Source: Paenibacillus sp. PL91 (GTDB lineage Bacteria; Bacillota; Bacilli; Paenibacillales; Paenibacillaceae). From it: a stretch of 64,000 nucleotides of DNA. The DNA lies in assembly GCF_012935325.2 (NCBI RefSeq), contig NZ_JABBYG020000003.1, positions 1 to 64,000 of the forward strand, given 5' to 3'. How positions within the stretch are numbered: position 1 is the stretch's first letter; every line of letters begins with the position of its first letter. This document shows, one piece after another, positions 42,236 to 52,054 of this stretch. The position numbers and the translations under genes are program-made. Below the pieces are notes generated by a model. That model worked only from the letters and a program-made list of their open reading frames with translations, was not told the origin of the DNA and searched no databases.

Positions 42236-43987
42236 TTAAGAGCCTAAATCAGGTTGATCCCAAAAGGTTACAGCATGATCAGAAGTTCCATGCAATTCAA
42301 AGATCACAATCTCATTGTCGCCAAGCTGCAATAAAGGCCCCGGCACATATAATCTATTTTGCGGTCCCATATTCCAATAACGTCCCAAATTGAAGCCATT
42401 AATAAACACGACCCCTTTGGTCCACCCTTCCAAGCTGATGAATGTATCACATGGCTCATCCACAACTAACGTTCCTCTGAAGAAGCTCGGGTCCAATTGT
42501 TCCGAGATGCCCCCGAATTGCAGGCCCGATAAATCCGTTAGCGGTAACGTATACGTCTTCCAATCCGACAAGAACTGCCGGCCATAACGCGCACCTTCCG
42601 TAATTCCTTTACGATCCTTCATATACGGCCCATAGTTGACACGGCCTAAGTTCTCTACAAGCACGGTTACTTGCACCCCGTCTGCGGGTACCTCAAACTC
42701 TAATTTTGCTTTCGTATCCGTACGATCCACAATACCCGCCAGTTTTCCATTAAGAAATACTTGTGCACGGTCATGCAAGTCCTGCAAGAAGAACTCTTCC
42801 TTCGGACGAGGTCCACTAATGAATGTCTGATAATGAATAAACCCGTAATCCTGCCCCAGTTTTTCCATTGTTTCAGGGTATGCCGTATATATAGGTGTCG
42901 AAATGTTGTCTAGGTTAGCCGTTAATGAAGCCTGCTCGGTCATTTCCACCCGTCCATACGCTTTTTTAGCGATCGGAGCTGGTAATTCACATTCACCTAG
43001 ATCCACGTATTTGGAGATAACGTCGCGCACGGCATAATATTTGGCTGTCGGTTCACCGGCTTCATTCAACAGGGCATCATAATCATAGCTTGTAACCGTC
43101 GGCTCATAGCTATCAACTGTATGACCGTTTGCTCCGTTGAAAAAGCCAAAGTTTGTACCGCCATGGAACATATAGAAATTAACGGATGCGTTTAGACTAA
43201 GCATTTCATCCAACACGTATGCAACATCCTCGGCGGGACGGGTATGATGCTCCTCATGCCAATGATCAAACCATCCGTTCCAATACTCCATACACATAAA
43301 TGGCGCATCCGGTTGATATTCTTTAAGCTTCTCGAAAGCTTCTGCTGCCCGAGAACCGAAATTCACCGTAGCCAGAACACCGTCAATCATACCGCCTTGC
43401 AGCATCGCATCTTCAGGACCATCAGAGGTGAATAACAGCACGTCCATTCCGCGAGCGATCATGCTTTCTTTTTGATGATTCAAATATCGTTTGTCATTGC
43501 TGTAGCTTCCATATTCATTCTCGATCTGCATCGCGATTATCGGTCCGCCATTGGTGCAAAGGAGTGGTTTTAATTTCGGAAGCAGCACATCATAATAAGC
43601 ATCTACATGATCTAAAAACGGCTGATGGTAGCAACGGAGACGCATATCCGAATCTGCCAGCAACCAAGACGGCAATCCGCCAAATTCCCATTCTGCACAA
43701 ATATAAGGCGCAGGCCGAACAATCACATGCAGCCCGAGCTCTCCAGCCAGCTCAATAAAACGAACGATATTTGCCATGCCTTCAAAATGAAATTGGCCTT
43801 TCTTCGGCTCGTGGAGATTCCATGGAACATACGTTTCAACGGTATTAAGCCCGCAAGCTTTTAATTTTGCAAGTCGATCCTGCCAATGCTCGGGTACGGT
43901 TCGAAAATAATGAATGGCTCCTGAAAGGAGGCGTATGGGCTGATCATTATAATAAAATGAAGATCCTGAATAATTAAATGTAGTCAT
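42236..43987 (-). CDS. GH35 beta-galactosidase
   Basis: The 583-residue glycoside hydrolase family 35 enzyme has the N-terminal LLSGAIHYFRTVPEHWQDRL, PWNLHEP and RPAPYICAEWEFGGLPSWLL, the acid-base E158 in QIENEYGSYS and the nucleophile E234 in MEYWNGWFDHW. Two beta-sandwich jelly-roll domains follow. There is no signal peptide, so it acts on imported oligosaccharides, removing terminal beta-galactose. It is the last gene of the minus-strand sugar locus, following the DUF4091 gene by 31 bases. Confidence 0.93.
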   Translation of the reverse strand: MTTFNYSGSSFYYNDQPIRLLSGAIHYFRTVPEHWQDRLAKLKACGLNTVETYVPWNLHEPKKGQFHFEGMANIVRFIELAGELGLHVIVRPAPYICAEWEFGGLPSWLLADSDMRLRCYHQPFLDHVDAYYDVLLPKLKPLLCTNGGPIIAMQIENEYGSYSNDKRYLNHQKESMIARGMDVLLFTSDGPEDAMLQGGMIDGVLATVNFGSRAAEAFEKLKEYQPDAPFMCMEYWNGWFDHWHEEHHTRPAEDVAYVLDEMLSLNASVNFYMFHGGTNFGFFNGANGHTVDSYEPTVTSYDYDALLNEAGEPTAKYYAVRDVISKYVDLGECELPAPIAKKAYGRVEMTEQASLTANLDNISTPIYTAYPETMEKLGQDYGFIHYQTFISGPRPKEEFFLQDLHDRAQVFLNGKLAGIVDRTDTKAKLEFEVPADGVQVTVLVENLGRVNYGPYMKDRKGITEGARYGRQFLSDWKTYTLPLTDLSGLQFGGISEQLDPSFFRGTLVVDEPCDTFISLEGWTKGVVFINGFNLGRYWNMGPQNRLYVPGPLLQLGDNEIVIFELHGTSDHAVTFWDQPDLGS

Positions 43988-44018
43988 CTATTCTCCACCT
44001 CACTAATTAGTTAAATCA

Positions 44019-45680
44019 TTATGCATAATGACTGGCTAATGCCTGGTTGATTCTCTCTCTTGTCGCTAACAACCATTCTCCACTGCCTTTTGGATAGACG
44101 GAGAACGTCAATGGCTCTGTTAAACCCTCTTCCAATAGCTTTAGCGTCTGTTCTTTGCCAATCTTCTGCTCAAGCAGCTCCAATGCGCGCAAGTCTTGCA
44201 TCGCCTCATAGAGAACTTCCAAGCGAATAGATTCAACCGGACCCTCTTCGCCCGGATAAACCAAGTAGGAATCTCCCGAAGGAAATCCAAGCTTTGCGTC
44301 CGTTGACCGATAGGGATCGAGCTTCTGATCGATGGAGTACTGCGAATACCAGAAGTTAAAGCCCCAATGCAGAAAGCCCTTCAATCCAAACTTATACAAC
44401 TGAAGTCCAATAACCCGGTTTCTGGAAGACGGCATGTTAAAAAACCGATTAGATACTTCTTGATGCTGCGCACAGCAATAATAGGTCCATAAATCTGGAA
44501 CGCCATGCTCCAGGAACGGTTCGATATGATTGTTCCCCGGTATCGGCCTCTGCACCAGACCCCGCTCATACATAGCCAAATCGGATAGCGCATCCATGAT
44601 GGGGTAATCAGCTAGATGCTTACGCACGATCTGGCTTGCAGCTTGATACGATTTCAATTGACTGAGATCAGGCTCATCCGAAATATGGAACCAGCTTTGC
44701 TGATCCAGTCCATTCTCTTTCAAATATCGATCAAGACTAGGCAGAAATTGATCCAAGAAGCTGCGATAAGCTTCTGAGGATGCATCTGTCTCCCAGCCAA
44801 ATAGCTTTTTCTCTTCTCCATGAACCGTTCCTATAATCTTTGGAGCGCACTTTGCTCCCCATTGCGTAAACAAGTGTGAAAACTCAAAGTACTTCACGTC
44901 TAGCTTCCTGCACATGGTTACCCACCGCGTAAGCTGATCAAAGCCGAATTTATAACTATCTCCCTGGACATCAACTTGCACTAGTTGAACCGTTGGACGT
45001 TCTCCTCCAATGAGGGTATCGAGCGGCGGCGTAAATAGTGGCGTCAGTATCATGTTCATGCCATGCTTGACCATCGAGTCCACATAGCGTTCCAGAAGCG
45101 TCCAATGCGCTTCACTAAAGACCTCTACACCATACTGCGTCGCAATACAATCCACATGAAGCCATTCCGTGTGAATTAACTGTTGTGGAGGTAATGTGGC
45201 AGGGATGACAGTCAATTGAAATATATCGGAGACAGCTAAAGTCTCTCCTTCCGCTGATTGGAAGGAGATTTGAATGGAATGAGGACCCTCAGAGACAGAC
45301 TCATCAAGCTCAACGCTCACCCAAATGGAACGCCATTGCTGGGGAAGCGCACTAATTGATTGCTGATTCAGCTCATATAACGGATCTGGATATAGTCCCG
45401 GTGTCGTACGCAAAACGTTATCATCAGGGTCTTTGAAACAAGGCATCTCCGAAGGAACCAGCCCAACAGATCTAATCAAAATACGGTCCGCAAGGGATGA
45501 GTCAATGTTTGCATTTATATTTTTCAAGAGCGTATCTGAGGTGTATGCGACTTGGAAAGAATAGGTTTCGCCGAAAAGCGCAGATGCGCTTGTAAAGGCT
45601 TGTTCGGTTGGCGTCTCATCTGCGAATACTTTTGTCAATGAGCTAAGTAACTTCGTCTCCAATTGGATTGGATTGTTCAT
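44019..45680 (-). CDS. DUF4091 domain protein (putative glycoside hydrolase)
   Basis: The 553-residue cytosolic protein has an N-terminal beta-sandwich (to about 180; WVSVELDESVSEGPHSIQIS), a TIM-barrel-like middle (EWLHVDCIATQYGVEVFSEA, FTQWGAKCAPKI, WFHISDEPD) and the C-terminal DUF4091 segment (GLKGFLHWGFNFWY, LVYPGEEGPVESIRLEVLYE and AMQDLRALELLE). The conserved acidic pair in ISDEPD and RLEVLYEAMQDLRA suggests glycosidase activity, which has not been defined for the family to my knowledge. Its place between Gfo/Idh and GH35 genes supports a role in degrading the imported sugar. Confidence 0.85.
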   Translation of the reverse strand: MNNPIQLETKLLSSLTKVFADETPTEQAFTSASALFGETYSFQVAYTSDTLLKNINANIDSSLADRILIRSVGLVPSEMPCFKDPDDNVLRTTPGLYPDPLYELNQQSISALPQQWRSIWVSVELDESVSEGPHSIQISFQSAEGETLAVSDIFQLTVIPATLPPQQLIHTEWLHVDCIATQYGVEVFSEAHWTLLERYVDSMVKHGMNMILTPLFTPPLDTLIGGERPTVQLVQVDVQGDSYKFGFDQLTRWVTMCRKLDVKYFEFSHLFTQWGAKCAPKIIGTVHGEEKKLFGWETDASSEAYRSFLDQFLPSLDRYLKENGLDQQSWFHISDEPDLSQLKSYQAASQIVRKHLADYPIMDALSDLAMYERGLVQRPIPGNNHIEPFLEHGVPDLWTYYCCAQHQEVSNRFFNMPSSRNRVIGLQLYKFGLKGFLHWGFNFWYSQYSIDQKLDPYRSTDAKLGFPSGDSYLVYPGEEGPVESIRLEVLYEAMQDLRALELLEQKIGKEQTLKLLEEGLTEPLTFSVYPKGSGEWLLATRERINQALASHYA

Positions 45681-45695
45681 TAATCTTTCACCTCA

Positions 45696-46958
45696 TTATA
45701 TTAGGATGCTTTTTGCAAAATCCTTGAGATTGACGCTGTTACCATCCGTTCTTGATTGCTCCGCCGCGAAGGCCATTAAATGGCTTTGAATCGATTGACT
45801 TGCCGAAGTAAGACCCTGGCTCTTGCCGTCTTCTCTTACCAGTTTTAAGAAATCTTTGAGTAAACCCATATCACCGCCGCCGTGACCAACGTGACCTCCC
45901 ATATCTTCAAAAGAGATTCGCTCAACCTTGCCGCTGCCGAAATGAATCACTTCAATTTCATTCTTCTCCATGGCACCGCGGATTTCCCCTTTGGTTCCCA
46001 TAAGCTTGATTGTACGGCTGACGTCTCTAGTAAATGCGCTCATCGTAAATGCTGCAGTGACGGAGTTAGCGAATTCCAAATTCACAACCTGATGGTCAAC
46101 GACATCATTGTCACAATGATAAACGCATCTGCCGTAAGGGCCTTCCTCTAGCGCCTTATAACGCGCACTATAGCTCAAATCATTACTAATTGCCGATGTT
46201 GGCCAATTCGTATCCTCTGTTAAATAGTGCTTAGGCGCATAGTAAAGACAATCATCTGCCACAGGACAACCGTCCAAGCAGCGTAGCGGAGCCCCTGCCG
46301 GCGCTTGATCGGATGTAAAATGAGAGAGTGATCCAAAGGAGGATACACGAACACATTCCGACCCTGCTAACCAGAGCAAAATGTCCAGATCATGACAAGA
46401 CTTCGCTAGAATCATTGGGCTGGAGTCCTCCTTCCGGCTCCAATTTCCTCTCACGAAGCTATGTGCCTGATGCCAAAATCCTACATTTTCATTATGCGTG
46501 ATAGAGATCAAATTTCCAATCGTTTCATGATCTAGCAGTCCTTTAATGGTAGAAAAGAAATTAGTATACCGAAGCACATGACAAATCGAAAACACACGGT
46601 TTAACTGAGACGCCTTTTCTCCCATAAGCAAACATTCTTTGGCATCGGGAGACATCGGCTTCTCAAGCAGCACATGATAGCCTGCCTCGAGCGCTTTCAT
46701 TGTCGGATCAAAATGCTGTTTATCTTGCGTGCAGATGAGTACGGCATCCGCGAGTTTCGGCAAAGCGAAAAAATCATCCCAGTTCTCAAAACACATCTTA
46801 TCTGGAATGCCATGCCTAGCTTGGAAGCTCTCCCTGCGTTCAACAACCGGTTCGGCAACGGCTACAACTTGCAGCTCATTAGGATGCTGAAGAGCATACT
46901 CCAAATAGTTGACTCCCCGTAATCCCGCTCCAATTATGGCAACTGTAACTTTTTTCAT
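45696..46958 (-). CDS. Gfo/Idh/MocA family sugar dehydrogenase
   Basis: The 420-residue oxidoreductase has the Rossmann motif VAIIGAGLRGVNYLEYAL, the substrate-site EKPMSPDAKEC, and HDLDILLWL, which contains the catalytic Asp/His region. A cysteine-rich insert (LRCLDGCPVADDCLYYAPKH and GRCVYHCDNDVVDH) is seen in a sub-branch associated with unusual glycosides. It would oxidise or epimerise a sugar or sugar residue with NAD(P). It lies between the permease genes and the DUF4091 gene, spaced 31 and 15 bases apart, so it is co-transcribed. Confidence 0.9.
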   Translation of the reverse strand: MKKVTVAIIGAGLRGVNYLEYALQHPNELQVVAVAEPVVERRESFQARHGIPDKMCFENWDDFFALPKLADAVLICTQDKQHFDPTMKALEAGYHVLLEKPMSPDAKECLLMGEKASQLNRVFSICHVLRYTNFFSTIKGLLDHETIGNLISITHNENVGFWHQAHSFVRGNWSRKEDSSPMILAKSCHDLDILLWLAGSECVRVSSFGSLSHFTSDQAPAGAPLRCLDGCPVADDCLYYAPKHYLTEDTNWPTSAISNDLSYSARYKALEEGPYGRCVYHCDNDVVDHQVVNLEFANSVTAAFTMSAFTRDVSRTIKLMGTKGEIRGAMEKNEIEVIHFGSGKVERISFEDMGGHVGHGGGDMGLLKDFLKLVREDGKSQGLTSASQSIQSHLMAFAAEQSRTDGNSVNLKDFAKSILI

Positions 46959-46989
46959 GAATGATCTCTCCTCGTTGTCGTAAGTCTGT

Positions 46990-47880
46990 CTATTCCTTGA
47001 CGCTTCCTACTGTCATCCCTTTAACAAAATACTTTTGCAAGAACGGATATACGAGCATAATAGGCAAAGCGCCCATAAAAATTTGCGCATTTCGCAATGT
47101 CTTCTCGCTTAGGTTATCCATCACTTTGAGCTGCTCGATAGACATCGAAGACATTTGGGCATTAATCGACATAATTAATGTAGACAGATAGGTTTGAAGC
47201 GGGTACTTTTCTGGTGAATTCAAGTAGAGAATACCGTCAAACCAAGAGTTCCAATGCCCGACAATCGTGAACAATCCAATGGTTGCAATCGAAGGAAGCG
47301 ATACTGGCAAATAAATTTGCCAAAGTACCCGTAAGTGTCCCGCACCGTCAATGGTAGCTGCTTCATCCAGTTCTCTTGGAATGGATCTGAAAAAATTCAA
47401 CATGAGCACCATATTCCATACATTCAATGCACCAGGCAAAACGAGTGCCCAAATCGAATCAATGATGCCTGTATTTTTTACAATGATATAAGTAGGAATT
47501 AAACCTCCGCCGAAAAACATCGTAATTGCAAAGAACCATACGTAGGGAGTTCTGAATTTAAACTGATTATTCGATTTAGCGAGTGGAAAAGCTGTAATAA
47601 ATACAAGCAGCATGTTTACAGCCGTCCCAAGCACGACCCGCTGAACGGAAATCCACAATGAACGGAAAAACTCGACCTTCTCTCCCAAGTATTGATAAGC
47701 ATCCAAGGAGAAACCGACAGGCCAGAGTTTAACTTCTCCTGCCATCGCTGCCGTATTCGAGCTAAGGGAGATGGAGAGTAAATGAATAAACGGGATAATG
47801 CCGAGCAGCGTAATAGAAGTTAACAACAACGTATTGAATACGACAAAAAGCTTTCTGCTGATTGATTGTTTGTGTATCAC
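46990..47880 (-). CDS. Carbohydrate ABC transporter permease (LplC/YtcP-like)
   Basis: The 296-residue permease has six transmembrane helices, the N-terminal LLLTSITLLGIIPFIHLLSI with LSSNTAAMAGEVKLWPVGFS of the YtcP type, and the EAA loop DEAATIDGAGHLRVLWQIYL. It ends LQKYFVKGMTVGSVKE, the normal end for this family. It forms the channel with the permease encoded 15 bases upstream. The shared ATPase (MsmX type) must be supplied from elsewhere. Confidence 0.92.
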   Translation of the reverse strand: MIHKQSISRKLFVVFNTLLLTSITLLGIIPFIHLLSISLSSNTAAMAGEVKLWPVGFSLDAYQYLGEKVEFFRSLWISVQRVVLGTAVNMLLVFITAFPLAKSNNQFKFRTPYVWFFAITMFFGGGLIPTYIIVKNTGIIDSIWALVLPGALNVWNMVLMLNFFRSIPRELDEAATIDGAGHLRVLWQIYLPVSLPSIATIGLFTIVGHWNSWFDGILYLNSPEKYPLQTYLSTLIMSINAQMSSMSIEQLKVMDNLSEKTLRNAQIFMGALPIMLVYPFLQKYFVKGMTVGSVKE

Positions 47881-47895
47881 CGTATTACCTCCGCC

Positions 47896-48786
47896 CTAGA
47901 ATATTCTGTAATTGTTAAATTTGTAAGCCGCATAGTAGGTAATGGATACCAACCCTAATGATATGACCGATTTAAAGAGGCCGATTGCCGCTGCCGGACC
48001 GAATTGTTGACTAAACATCCCTAATCGATAAACGAATGTATCAATAATATCTGCACCTTCATAAACAGTCGGATTATACATAATTAGAACTTGTTCGAAT
48101 CCAGCATTGAGAATTCCGCCTAAGCTTAATACGCCAAGCAAAATAAGAATTGGGGCAATGCCTGGAAGCGTAATATGTATGACTTGCTTCCATTTTCCTG
48201 CTCCATCAACCTCTGCTGCTTCATAAAGCGTTGCATTGATGCCTACAATGGCTGCAAGCATAACAATCATATTGTAGCCCATGCCTTTCCAAACATCTGA
48301 TCCAATGACAATACCTCTGAACCAGTCATTGTCGAGCATAAACATAATCGGCTGAAATCCAATACCGGTTATCAAGCCATTAATAGGTCCGCTTAGAGAG
48401 AATAGTTCAATAACGACGCCTCCAAGCACGGTCCATGATAGAAAGAACGGAAGGAAGATGGCGGACTGAATGAAGCCTGAGAACCATTTTCTTGTTACCT
48501 CATTTAGCAATAGCGCAAGAATGAGAGGAACCAGCAGAAACAGGACCATTTTGGAGATCGCGATCATGATCGTATTCCAAATTACCTGACTGAAATTCGG
48601 CAAAGCAAATACGTAACGGAAATTTTCGAGGCCAACGAATTCTGATTTAAAAAAACCGGATAATGGTTCAAACTGTTGAAACGCCATGACAAGCCCAGCC
48701 ATAGGACCGTATGCATAGATCAATGTAGCGATAACACCAGGCAATAACATCAAATGCAGCAAATATTCTTTTTTCAGCGTTCTCAT
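47896..48786 (-). CDS. Carbohydrate ABC transporter permease (LplB/YteP-like)
   Basis: The 296-residue permease has six helices. KKEYLLHLMLLPGVIATLIY, AFQQFEPLSGFFKSEFVGLE and the EAA loop EAAEVDGAGKWKQVIHITLP are typical of LplB/YteP proteins, which import rhamnogalacturonan or other complex oligosaccharides in bacilli. It ends TYYAAYKFNNYRIF, as usual in the family. The gene lies behind a hairpin (48817-48861) that could lower its expression relative to the binding protein. Confidence 0.92.
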   Translation of the reverse strand: MRTLKKEYLLHLMLLPGVIATLIYAYGPMAGLVMAFQQFEPLSGFFKSEFVGLENFRYVFALPNFSQVIWNTIMIAISKMVLFLLVPLILALLLNEVTRKWFSGFIQSAIFLPFFLSWTVLGGVVIELFSLSGPINGLITGIGFQPIMFMLDNDWFRGIVIGSDVWKGMGYNMIVMLAAIVGINATLYEAAEVDGAGKWKQVIHITLPGIAPILILLGVLSLGGILNAGFEQVLIMYNPTVYEGADIIDTFVYRLGMFSQQFGPAAAIGLFKSVISLGLVSITYYAAYKFNNYRIF

Positions 48787-48816
48787 GGATGACCCTCCTA
48801 ACCAGCTACTAATAGT

Positions 48817-48861
48817 AAAGCGGGAGGAGTTGTCGACTCCTCGACTCGTCTCTCCCGCTTT
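48817..48861 (-). terminator. Intra-operon hairpin between binding protein and permeases
   Basis: AAAGCGGGAG and CTCCCGCTTT are perfect complements, with a smaller GGAGT/ACTCC stem inside. On the minus strand only three T follow, so it is more likely a partial terminator or an mRNA-stabilising stem at the end of the binding-protein message. Confidence 0.65.
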
Positions 48862-48872
48862 TTAATTAAGAT

Positions 48873-50600
48873 TTAATTTTTCGACTGCTCGCTATACCAT
48901 GCATTGACTTCTTCTGTAATATCATCGCCGCCTAGCGACTTCCAGCTTGCAACGAACTTATCAAATTCATCAATAGAAGCGCCCATAATGATTTTTGTAA
49001 AGGATTCTTGCATAAGCTTATCAAGCTGAGCGCCCTTCTCTACTTGTGTTTTTGTAGGAAGGCCATAGAATTCATTGTTTACAAACGCTCCGCTTTCTTT
49101 AATCTTACGAGTCGTTCCCCAGCCGCCATCTTTAGCTGCACGGCTATAATATTGACCCCAATTTACGCCTTTGGAAGCATCTTTTGTATTTCCTGCAAGA
49201 TAGTCGGTTCCTGCTTTGAAGACATCCGCTACATTCTTGAAATTCTCGTCGTCCAGCGTAATTTCAGTCTGTTTGGCATCGAGCGCCTTGTTCACTTCCG
49301 TATAGATCGTTTCAATCTGGGCAGGGTTGTAGATACGCGGATTAAACCAGTTATAGACATAACCGTTCTCTGCTTTGTTTTTTTCCAAATATTGTTTGTT
49401 GCCCATCTCGATATAGAAATTGATCATTTTAATGGCTGCTTCTGGATTTTTCGCTTTTTTGTTTACAGCGAAAGCCTTGCCAGCGCGAATTTTCGGAACA
49501 AGTGATTTTGCCGGACCTTCTAGCCCTGGAATTTGAACGGCAATCCATTCAGCCTTCGGATCATTGTCAATATTTAAATTAAGCGGCCAGTTCGGGTACC
49601 ACCATTCTCCGTAGGAAATACCAACCTTGCCCGAAGTAAGATCTTCTACCGCTTTGTTCTCATCCTTCAGAGCAAACTCTTTATTGAGAATGCCATTTTG
49701 GTACCAAGACTGCAGCTTGCTAAGCGCCGTCTTCACCTCTGGCTGAATAAGACCTGGTATAAGTTTATCTTCACCATTTTTGAGCCAAGCTGTCTGAGCA
49801 TCACCAATGGATGGATAGGCACCGAATCCGTTAAATAATCCTCTTACATCAAATCCCCAGAAAAACAGCGTTTTCTGCAATGAAATACCGTAAGTATCAT
49901 TCTTGCTATTTTGATCCGGATCATTTTTCACAAACGCTTCTGCTACCTTTTCCAGCTCATCGATTGTTGTAGGCGCCTGTAAGTTCAAATGATCGAGCCA
50001 ATCCTTCCGAATCCAAAGCAATTGAGTAGATAGGAATGGATCTTCAAAAGCTGGAATCGCTAGTTGTTTGCCATCTGAGTTATAGGTCTTCATTGCAAAA
50101 CCGCCATCAGATTCCATGTACTTCTTAAGTGTTGGCGATGCATATTGCTCATAAGCTTCTGAAAGATCAGCGAGCATATCTTGTTTTTTCAGCTTCTCGA
50201 AGTTTTTCGGGTCCAGCTCTAAAATATCAGGCAGGTCACCCGATGCCATCGCGAGTGAAAACTTTTGTTCAAATTGGCTGGAAGGCACGGTCCATTTATA
50301 TTTCACTTCGATGTTCATCATCTCTTTGAGATCTTTGAAGTAAGCATTCTGCTCGGGTGTAATTCCTTTTGGCGTTCTTGAATCCTCAGGTGGATTAAAT
50401 CCAAGTACTTCTGTAACCGTAACCGGCTCAGGGTATTTACCGAATGGATCTGGCGGATTGACTTCAGTCTGGTTGTTCTCTGCTGACGGTTTTGAGGTTT
50501 GATTATTTGCCTTCTCATTTCCTTGAGTTGAGCATGCTGTGATCGCTGAAAGAGACAGCGATAACAATAAGATCATTTTCATCGTTCTGACATTTTTCAT
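48873..50600 (-). CDS. Extracellular solute-binding lipoprotein (LplA/YtcQ-like)
   Basis: The 575-residue lipoprotein has a signal peptide with lipobox SAITAC, then a linker rich in N, S, E and P, and a family-1 solute-binding body with YFKDLKEMMNIEVKYKWTV, FSLAMASGDLPDILELDPKN and ILWIRKDWLDHLNLQAPTT-type segments. It would capture the oligosaccharide for the LplB/LplC-type permeases. I use ATG 50600; a GTG three codons upstream lies too close to the GGGGG site. It has its own promoter with a cre-like site (50653-50682). Confidence 0.9.
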   Translation of the reverse strand: MKNVRTMKMILLLSLSLSAITACSTQGNEKANNQTSKPSAENNQTEVNPPDPFGKYPEPVTVTEVLGFNPPEDSRTPKGITPEQNAYFKDLKEMMNIEVKYKWTVPSSQFEQKFSLAMASGDLPDILELDPKNFEKLKKQDMLADLSEAYEQYASPTLKKYMESDGGFAMKTYNSDGKQLAIPAFEDPFLSTQLLWIRKDWLDHLNLQAPTTIDELEKVAEAFVKNDPDQNSKNDTYGISLQKTLFFWGFDVRGLFNGFGAYPSIGDAQTAWLKNGEDKLIPGLIQPEVKTALSKLQSWYQNGILNKEFALKDENKAVEDLTSGKVGISYGEWWYPNWPLNLNIDNDPKAEWIAVQIPGLEGPAKSLVPKIRAGKAFAVNKKAKNPEAAIKMINFYIEMGNKQYLEKNKAENGYVYNWFNPRIYNPAQIETIYTEVNKALDAKQTEITLDDENFKNVADVFKAGTDYLAGNTKDASKGVNWGQYYSRAAKDGGWGTTRKIKESGAFVNNEFYGLPTKTQVEKGAQLDKLMQESFTKIIMGASIDEFDKFVASWKSLGGDDITEEVNAWYSEQSKN

Positions 50601-50652
50601 ATGGAACACTTTCCCCCTTTTGATAATGCTAGTAGCCCTAATCCCTGTGTTT

Positions 50653-50682
50653 ATTATATTTCGAGAGGGAAAGCGGTTTCAA
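50653..50682 (-). promoter_or_regulatory. Promoter with overlapping cre site
   Basis: On the minus strand TTGAAA (50682-50677) and TATAAT (50658-50653) lie 18 bases apart. GGAAAGCGGTTTCA (50668-50681) matches the CcpA cre consensus TGWAANCGNTNWCA at all but the first position and covers the -35 box, which predicts carbon catabolite repression of the transport genes. Confidence 0.7.
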
Positions 50683-50717
50683 TTTCACTTTTTTTACATC
50701 GCTTTTGTTTTTTTTAC

Positions 50718-52052
50718 TTATTGTGAATTTCGATACTCCTGAGGTGAAAGACCGGTCATTTTTCTGAAAAAAGTCGTAAAATACGAAGCCGAATCAAAAC
50801 CCGCCTTACTCGCAATTTCATTTAATTTCAAGGATGTATTCCTCATCAGATCAATGGCAACCGTCATTTTCGTAGATTGAATATACTCTAATAAATTATG
50901 TCCCGTGATCTGCTTGTAATAGCGAGACAAATAGGATGGATTAAAATGCACCTCTGCCGCAATAGCCGATAGAGACACATCATTGGACAGATTGTTATGA
51001 ACATATCGATGAATTTGTTCAATTAGCAATTGTTTAAATTCTTCCTGCTTCATCTCTCCGCTCATATCGGATTCACAGCCGGTTGATTTTTCGTAATCAA
51101 CAATAACCATTTTTTGACCGAATGCCGCTCTTTTCTGAATCATTGCGCGAATGGCTTCCACTTGGAGTTGGAGCGTATCCCACTTCCCTAACAGATCACC
51201 AGAAATGCCGAATGAAACCGAAGCTTCCAGCACCTCAATGCATTCATTCTGTACAAGCTCCAAAATGCCTTTCATGTAAGAAGCAATGCCATGCCCATTT
51301 ACATCCGTATCCGGTTGATCCCCTCTAAAGCGTCCCAATAATTTCTCATCCGCTTGAAGAAGCCACACAAGTGAGCTGCCCTTGTAGACCGCTTTCTCCC
51401 CGACTATGGAAGCCGGCAAATGATTGTCAAAAATCCGTTGTACCGATTCCAGCACCTTTAAATTATGAACCTCCAGCCGATCCACTTGCCCTACAAGGAA
51501 GAAAGAGGGACGCTCAGCAGCAATGCCAAAGTCCACATCTGCATAAATGGGTTGGGTCAATAGAGTAGGAAGCGGCTCCCCGCTCAGCATGGCTTCCATC
51601 AGTTCTTTTTTTAGATAAGGCTCCGCGATTTGAATATGCCTTTGCGCCTTTTCCTGCTGCAGCCTAAGTCGCTTCTCTTCTTCCAGTTTACCGATAACTT
51701 CTTTAACCGCTTGGAAAATCGGCTCAATTCCTTCTGTTTTCAAGATATAGTTTTCTGCATTTTTTTTTAGCGCTTCGTATACATAATTAAATTCGCTATA
51801 CCCCGTAAGAAAGATTACCCGGCATGAGGGCCAATAGTATACCATTTCATCCACTAATTGCAGGCCATTCTTCTGAGGCATACGAATATCGCTGATCAAG
51901 ATATCCAGTTTCGTTTTCTTTGCTATTTCAAGCGCTTCACCGGAGGAATATGCTTTACATATATCCAGCTCAAAGTCTTTGTTTCCCTGAAAAAGCTGTA
52001 CTAGGCCATTCACAATGACAGGCTCGTCATCTACGATTAACAATCGGTACAT
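50718..52052 (-). CDS. AraC-type response regulator (YesN-like)
   Basis: The 444-residue regulator has an N-terminal receiver domain (D55 in LDILISDIRMPQ; acidic DDE at 8-10; K in YILKTEG), a variable middle (150-330), and a C-terminal double helix-turn-helix of AraC type (SLSAIAAEVHFNPSYLSRYY and LNEIASKAGFDSASYFTTFF). It overlaps nothing but lies two bases from the kinase gene. With that kinase it probably activates the binding-protein promoter in response to an extracellular oligosaccharide. Confidence 0.93.
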   Translation of the reverse strand: MYRLLIVDDEPVIVNGLVQLFQGNKDFELDICKAYSSGEALEIAKKTKLDILISDIRMPQKNGLQLVDEMVYYWPSCRVIFLTGYSEFNYVYEALKKNAENYILKTEGIEPIFQAVKEVIGKLEEEKRLRLQQEKAQRHIQIAEPYLKKELMEAMLSGEPLPTLLTQPIYADVDFGIAAERPSFFLVGQVDRLEVHNLKVLESVQRIFDNHLPASIVGEKAVYKGSSLVWLLQADEKLLGRFRGDQPDTDVNGHGIASYMKGILELVQNECIEVLEASVSFGISGDLLGKWDTLQLQVEAIRAMIQKRAAFGQKMVIVDYEKSTGCESDMSGEMKQEEFKQLLIEQIHRYVHNNLSNDVSLSAIAAEVHFNPSYLSRYYKQITGHNLLEYIQSTKMTVAIDLMRNTSLKLNEIASKAGFDSASYFTTFFRKMTGLSPQEYRNSQ

Positions 52053-52054
52053 TA

